Source of the DNA: Taiwanofungus camphoratus
Lineage: Eukaryota > Basidiomycota > Agaricomycetes > Polyporales > Taiwanofungaceae
DNA length: 64,000 nucleotides
Direction of reading: 5' to 3'
Assembly (NCBI GenBank): GCA_003999685.1
Contig: CP021220.1
Span: forward strand, 3,286,001 to 3,350,000
The position numbers and the translations under genes were made by a program. Under the pieces are notes generated by a model. It saw nothing but the letters and a program-made list of their open reading frames with translations. It had not been told where the DNA came from and searched no databases. Position 1 is the stretch's first letter. Each line of letters begins with the position of its first letter. Shown here piece by piece: positions 60,080-64,000 of this stretch.

Positions 60080-60098
60080 ACCACCTTGTAACATGAGG

Positions 60099-60966
60099 GA
60101 AGATACAAGATGTGAATATAATAGTAAGTAGATCAAACTTAGGGTTCAATTTATGGAAATACATGCCTATATATATACAAGTGCCAGCTATGTGCATGGA
60201 CCAGAGAACTACTTTAGGGCAGGTTAGCTAATAATCAAAGTAGTATGACTATCTGTAAATAGTAAGCAGGAATGGGTCATTGGGCCATATTAGCAATCAG
60301 TAAGTATAAAGGGGAATGTGTAAGTGGGGCCTGATATAAGTCAAGGTTTGAAAATAAGTGGTCCATTTCTGGACCATAGATATAATCAAGATGACAAGAA
60401 GAAAATAGACCATGACCAGGTGTTGCACCAATCCACATGGTAAGTGACATGCCACTCTTCTGGGCACCAGTCTCTTACCCATAACAGCAAACTTGTTTCA
60501 GTTTGAGCTGCCCAGGTGGAACTTGCACAGAAAATGCAACAAATTGTGCATCAGACAAGTGTGTAGATGTCATATGAAAGTGCAAAAGGTCCAAGATAGT
60601 GTCAGAGTGAATGGTTGGCCTCAAAGGTGGAGATTGCACCATCACATCAATTACCAATGCATTGTCCCTTTGCATGACAACACTAGTCTGGAAATCAATA
60701 TACTCTATAAATGAGCTCCAGCCACATGCCCCTCCACCTCTTTTGAAATGCTTAGTCAAAGTGATGTTCCAATATACAACAATTCTAGAAAGTGAACAGG
60801 CAACAAATCTAAGTTGAATATCCATAGCTGGGGTCTTTCGCTTTGATGGAGTGAGCAAAAATAGCCATAAGCCTTGAGTATTCACATCTTAAGTTCCAGA
60901 ATAGATTTTGAAATAGAACCCCCCTCCAAATGTATCAGTTTTGTGTTTACTTTCATATTTTTGGCC
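60099..60966 (-). pseudogene. MATH-BTB protein gene, copy D/C, upstream (MATH) part
   Basis: From 60966 downward: FGGGFYFKIYSGT (compare TFGPGLVFRL in copy B), AMDIQLRFVACSLS, KHFKRGGGACGWSSFIEYID (a MATH GW..F block) and VMQRDNALVIDVMVQSPPLR. HSDTILDLLHFHMTSTHLSD, the same junction into BTB as in copy B, follows. The stretch ends at the insertion. A stop follows FKIYSGT, and relatives have a longer linker here. The first 5' exons are missing: the similarity ends where the direct repeats at 60970 begin. Confidence 0.6.
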
Positions 60967-60969
60967 ATC

Positions 60970-61390
60970 AGTGATCTCGAATAGGGCTCTGAGATTGTTG
61001 ATCCGAAATTAATAGGTTATGTCGAATTTGTGTTGTTGAGTTGTTATCAGCACCATATGGACAGCAAGTCAACCACTGGTAGTGATACCGCGTCCGACAA
61101 ACGAGCTCCTCCGTGTAGCGAGAACTTTCATCAGTTTGATGTGCCAACGCATGGCACGTGAGCATCTCGACAGGGGTTTGTCCATAAGTACTTACTATTA
61201 GCTAAGCCGTGGTGCCTTCGTCCGCCCGCGATCTCAAATAGGGCTCGGAAGTTATCGATGCAAAATTGATAAGTTACGTCAAATACGTGTCGTTGAGATG
61301 TCAAAAGCATATGGACAGCGTTCTGTCAGCTGCCGACAGTGTCGAACAACTTTGAGCTCGACGCGTTGCCGACGCGTGGCACGTGATCGT
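60970..61390. repeat. Two-copy direct repeat of about 160-190 bp
   Basis: Copy 1 spans about 60970-61166 and copy 2 about 61229-61390. Shared blocks: GATCTC(G/A)AATAGGGCTC, then TTGTTGAT or TTATCGAT, AAATT(A/G)ATA(A/G)GTTA(T/C)GTC(G/A)AAT, GTGT(T/C)GTTGAG, CATATGGACAGC and CG(C/T)(A/G)TGGCACGTGA. They differ at roughly a quarter of sites by eye. Both lie between the MATH-BTB remnant and the plus-strand gene at 61538, so they may sit in its promoter or be remains of a mobile element. The CACGTG at the end of each is preserved. Confidence 0.55.
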
Positions 61391-61537
61391 AATTGACGGC
61401 CCCCTTATAGCAACTCAAGGCTTCTCCCCCAACCGAATATAACTGTTACTACCTCATTTCAAGCATACACCTCCTCTCCCAACTCATACGTTGAATTTAC
61501 TATACGATTAACACCTAGTCCGTTGCACTAACCAAGA

Positions 61538-64000
61538 ATGTCCGACAGCGAGTCTAGAGAATTGGCTTTACGCGCCCACATTCGAAATCTCCTACTCGAT
61601 TATTCCCTCACTCACCTTACGACAAATTACGTGACTTTTACACAGGATGCTGTCACTGAGGTGCTCTTTATTCTCATATATTGCTTAAATGTCCTATTAA
61701 TCGGTTGCAGCTGCTCTCCACAAGCCTTACCTTTGTTCCAGAAACTGATCCGACTGATCCCTTGTTCCCAACTGATCCGTTCGAAACGATATCACGGAGA
61801 TGGAGTCCTGACACTGTCGAACAATATGAAGAACACTGGACAGCTGAAGGGAAAGCAATACAATGTCTTAAGCAACAACTTCACATGCAAGGCAGACGCC
61901 CGACATTAAGATGTTGGGACAGCGATATAGACGGTGGCATTTACAGCCGTGCTACGAAGGTTTTGTGCTTATATCTCGGTAGAGAATTACGATAACTGGT
62001 TATCTCGTCGGCCCATGTCGCCGGTCTTGACAACACGCGCAATCCGCGAGACACCGAAGCCAGGGTCCAAGTCCGTAGTCGATATGTTTCCGCCTTCGCA
62101 TGTCGGAATTTTGAGCCCGTACGGCATCGGATCTGTCGAGGTGGAGGAGATAATAGAGCAAGCACCAATCAAGCTCATTGAGGCTCTGTAAGAATGCGCA
62201 TACAGTCACTATGGTGTTGTTTTTAAGCTCACAAGCAACGCTGATCCAGGGATATCAAATTGATCATGGACTCAGAGACGCATGCTGCTGTGCTCGGCTT
62301 AGTGCGTTCTGTGCCGGGCCTTTCAAAACAATCTAATATACAGCATGAGTGGACTGACATCCGCGGTTTCCTTCGAGCGGATTCTCCTATGCCAAGGATC
62401 ACCGAGTTTGCATCTCCGCCCTTGTTTCCCAGAGACAGGCAACCAGGCTATAAAACTGTGGTCTCAATTGAAGCCAGTGCTAATCATTCATCCGGTCTTT
62501 CTAACATCTCGGACCTGCCGTCACTGGTACCTCAAGTAGAAATACAAAAGAATAATGAGGAGGAAGAATTATACAAACAGCATATGGTGGTTGTGAACGG
62601 CTGGCGTAGGTCCAGGATAGTATCACATCATGTGCTCTAGTTAATCATTACTGGCATTGACAAACACAATGCATTTTCCCCTTTTTGTTTTAGAGGCATA
62701 CGAAGTGCCTTCATCTCCGCTGACTGCCGGTACACCCTCGCTGGGAGACAGCTCCAGCGAAATTGACGAGCTCTTTCTACCCTCTCCACCAGACGGCAAC
62801 AGACCTCTCATACAGTCCATGCTATCCGCTCAAATGGGTAAGTCAGAATATTGCAGTCACTTACGCTCATGGGAGAATCATTCGAACGATAGAGGAATAT
62901 GAGTTTCCCCGGACAGAGAAGATTGGAGGGGTACGAACGAGACCTAAGGCCCTCGGCGAAGATCGGAAGTATGTCTTATGCTTCGCACTTTCGGCTACCT
63001 GTCAAAAATACCCACGTCCGTGCTTGCTATGACAGCCTTGCATCATTTCTCTCCCCTTTCTTAAACCAATCCCATCCACAACAAGCGCAGGCGCGCATCG
63101 TTACTACGCCCAGGTCACAGCCCTCCTCGCCGCGCACATCAATCACTATGTCCATGATTGGACAAGCGGCCTCTGTGACCAACGGGCATAGTGAGATTGA
63201 TACTGATGATAGGCGCCGTGTTTCCAAAGACTTGGACAGTGAAGGTTCAGACTGGGACTTGGATACTGTGATTCAGCGAGTTTGCGGAGAGTCCCTAGGC
63301 GACGAAGACTTCAAGGACTTGATACTGAAGGAGAAACTAGATGAAAAGGACAGCATGCTTATGGACGGTAACAGAGTTTCTGTACTTGTAGAAAGCTGCT
63401 CACTGATGATCATTATGCAACAGTACCGCGGTTACCACCGCCAAACGAGCACCCGCCCTCCACCATGTTTCTGCCTATCACTCTGACGGACCTGCTTTTC
63501 ACTACAAGGTCCTCTACTAATCCCATGGGCGACACAGATGTCGTAAAAACCGACAAGATCTCTGGATGTAGAGTTTTTAAAAAAGTCAAAGGTCTTCAGT
63601 CACTCAACATCGAATTGACCTGGAGGTGAGCAATATTTTTTTCCCCAGATCACCCCGTGTTGGGCATACTGAGCACGTGTCCAAGACCTTTCAAGTTTGG
63701 TCGGACGAAACCTACCGATGAAGAGGTCGCTAAAGTCGAAGAGAGTATTCGAGATACGCTCGTCAAGGCGATGGACCTTGGTGATGGGAAAGTTATGTCC
63801 GAGCTGTCATGCCTCTTGAAAGAAGTCCAGATTCCCCCAGCAGATTCTGCAAATGAGACCACCCTCCCTCCCTCGATGCGTGAATGGCGGCGCGATGACT
63901 TCGAAATACACAGCGACGTGCCACTCGTATCTGATCCTGACACTCGTGGAATGATCTTGACCAGAGAAGAACGAAGACGGCTTTACAAATTACCTGATAA
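61538..64000 (+). CDS. Multi-exon gene of unknown function, 3' end beyond window
   Basis: Exons can be followed in order. MSDSESRELALRAHIRNLLL to DAVTE (61538-61660), 50-nt intron, then LLSTSLTFVPETDPTDPLFP to RRPTLRCWDSDID (61732-61931). After another intron, ENYDNWLSRRPMSPVLTTRA and SVEVEEIIEQAPIKLIEAL, next DIKLIMDSETHAAVLGLVRS, then EVPSSPLTAGTPSLGDSSSE, and FLSPFLNQSHPQ with SEGSDWDLDTVIQRVCGESL and DEDFKDLILKEKLDEKDSML. The final exons include MFLPITLTDLLFTTRS, GCRVFKKVKGLQSLNIELTW and TKPTDEEVAKVEESIRDTLV, still open at 64000. The protein is acidic, Ser-rich and largely without known motifs. I considered a meiotic ZIP2/SHOC1-like or repair protein but have no motif to support it. ATG at 61538 is the first in frame, about 30 nt after an AT-rich leader. 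Confidence 0.6.

Larger units (their letters stand above)
54639..60093. mobile_element. LTR-type element ends around a large foldback (non-coding insertion)
   Basis: A 5,455-bp segment beginning TGTTAC and ending GTAACA, flanked on both sides by TGAGG (54634-54638 and 60094-60098). TG...CA ends plus a 5-bp duplication are the usual signature of LTR retroelement integration. No long direct repeat joins the two ends, so the outer parts (54639-54907 and 60080-60093, about 283 bp together) may be one solo LTR. A foldback 54908-60079 would then lie within it. The foldback encodes nothing: stops occur throughout in all frames. No gag or pol was found. It splits a MATH-BTB pseudogene. Whether the outer and inner parts are one element or two nested ones is inference. 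Arms differ by roughly 15 percent by eye, so the palindrome is not recent. Confidence 0.6.

Noticed and set aside
54639-60093. Array of CRISPR or satellite type
   Set aside because: Only two copies of each long module, no spacers, and the window is eukaryotic.

Overview
The window reads as nuclear DNA of a filamentous basidiomycete, most likely an Agaricomycete (mushroom or polypore class). Genes are densely packed on both strands and split by many introns of about 45-65 bp with GT(A/G)NGT donors. Several families are typical of that class: an aspartate/glutamate-type carrier with EF-hands, a lineage-restricted family of unknown function at 16.9-17.7 kb, small single-pass membrane proteins with Ser-rich stalks, and MATH-BTB proteins. 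The organism call is inference; no rRNA or confident tRNA gene was found. Exon limits quoted to the base were placed by hand from reading frame, splice signals and family alignment from memory.

0-18 kb is ordinary housekeeping sequence: an acetamidase-like amidase (-), a TXNDC17-like thioredoxin (-), a secreted Thr/Ser-rich protein built from duplicated exons (-), a calcium-regulated mitochondrial carrier (-), tRNA m1G37 methyltransferase TRM5 (-) divergent from a TatD-type metallohydrolase (+), the Golgi SNARE GOS1 (-), a tiny hydrophobic protein (+) and a conserved basidiomycete protein of unknown function with a presequence-like N terminus (-).

18.9-23.4 kb holds three tandem paralogues of a type I membrane protein. 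Copies 1 and 2 look usable; copy 3 is decayed. All three keep a 9-nt internal micro-exon between two short introns.

23.6-35.4 kb alternates MATH-BTB gene remains (23.6-25.6, 32.4-33, 33.5-35.4 kb) with two intact genes sharing a 132-bp divergent promoter: an NBR1-like autophagy receptor with a PB1 domain and five ZZ fingers (-), and an aminodeoxychorismate lyase-like gene (+). 35.4-38 kb is gene-poor.

38-53.3 kb is again housekeeping: a BTB protein (+), a Dbl-type RhoGEF (-), the riboflavin reductase RIB7 (-) divergent from methionine aminopeptidase 2 (+), an alpha/beta-hydrolase with a long tail (+) and an ISC1-type sphingolipid phospholipase C (-).

53.5-61 kb is the most unusual part. A further MATH-BTB pseudogene on the minus strand is cut in two by a 5,455-bp element. 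The element starts TGTTAC, ends GTAACA and is flanked by the 5-bp duplication TGAGG. Inside it lies a non-coding foldback about 5.2 kb long. The left arm carries one copy of two unrelated modules; the right arm carries two tandem copies of each. A two-copy direct repeat lies just beyond, and a multi-exon gene of unknown function begins at 61.5 kb and runs off the end.
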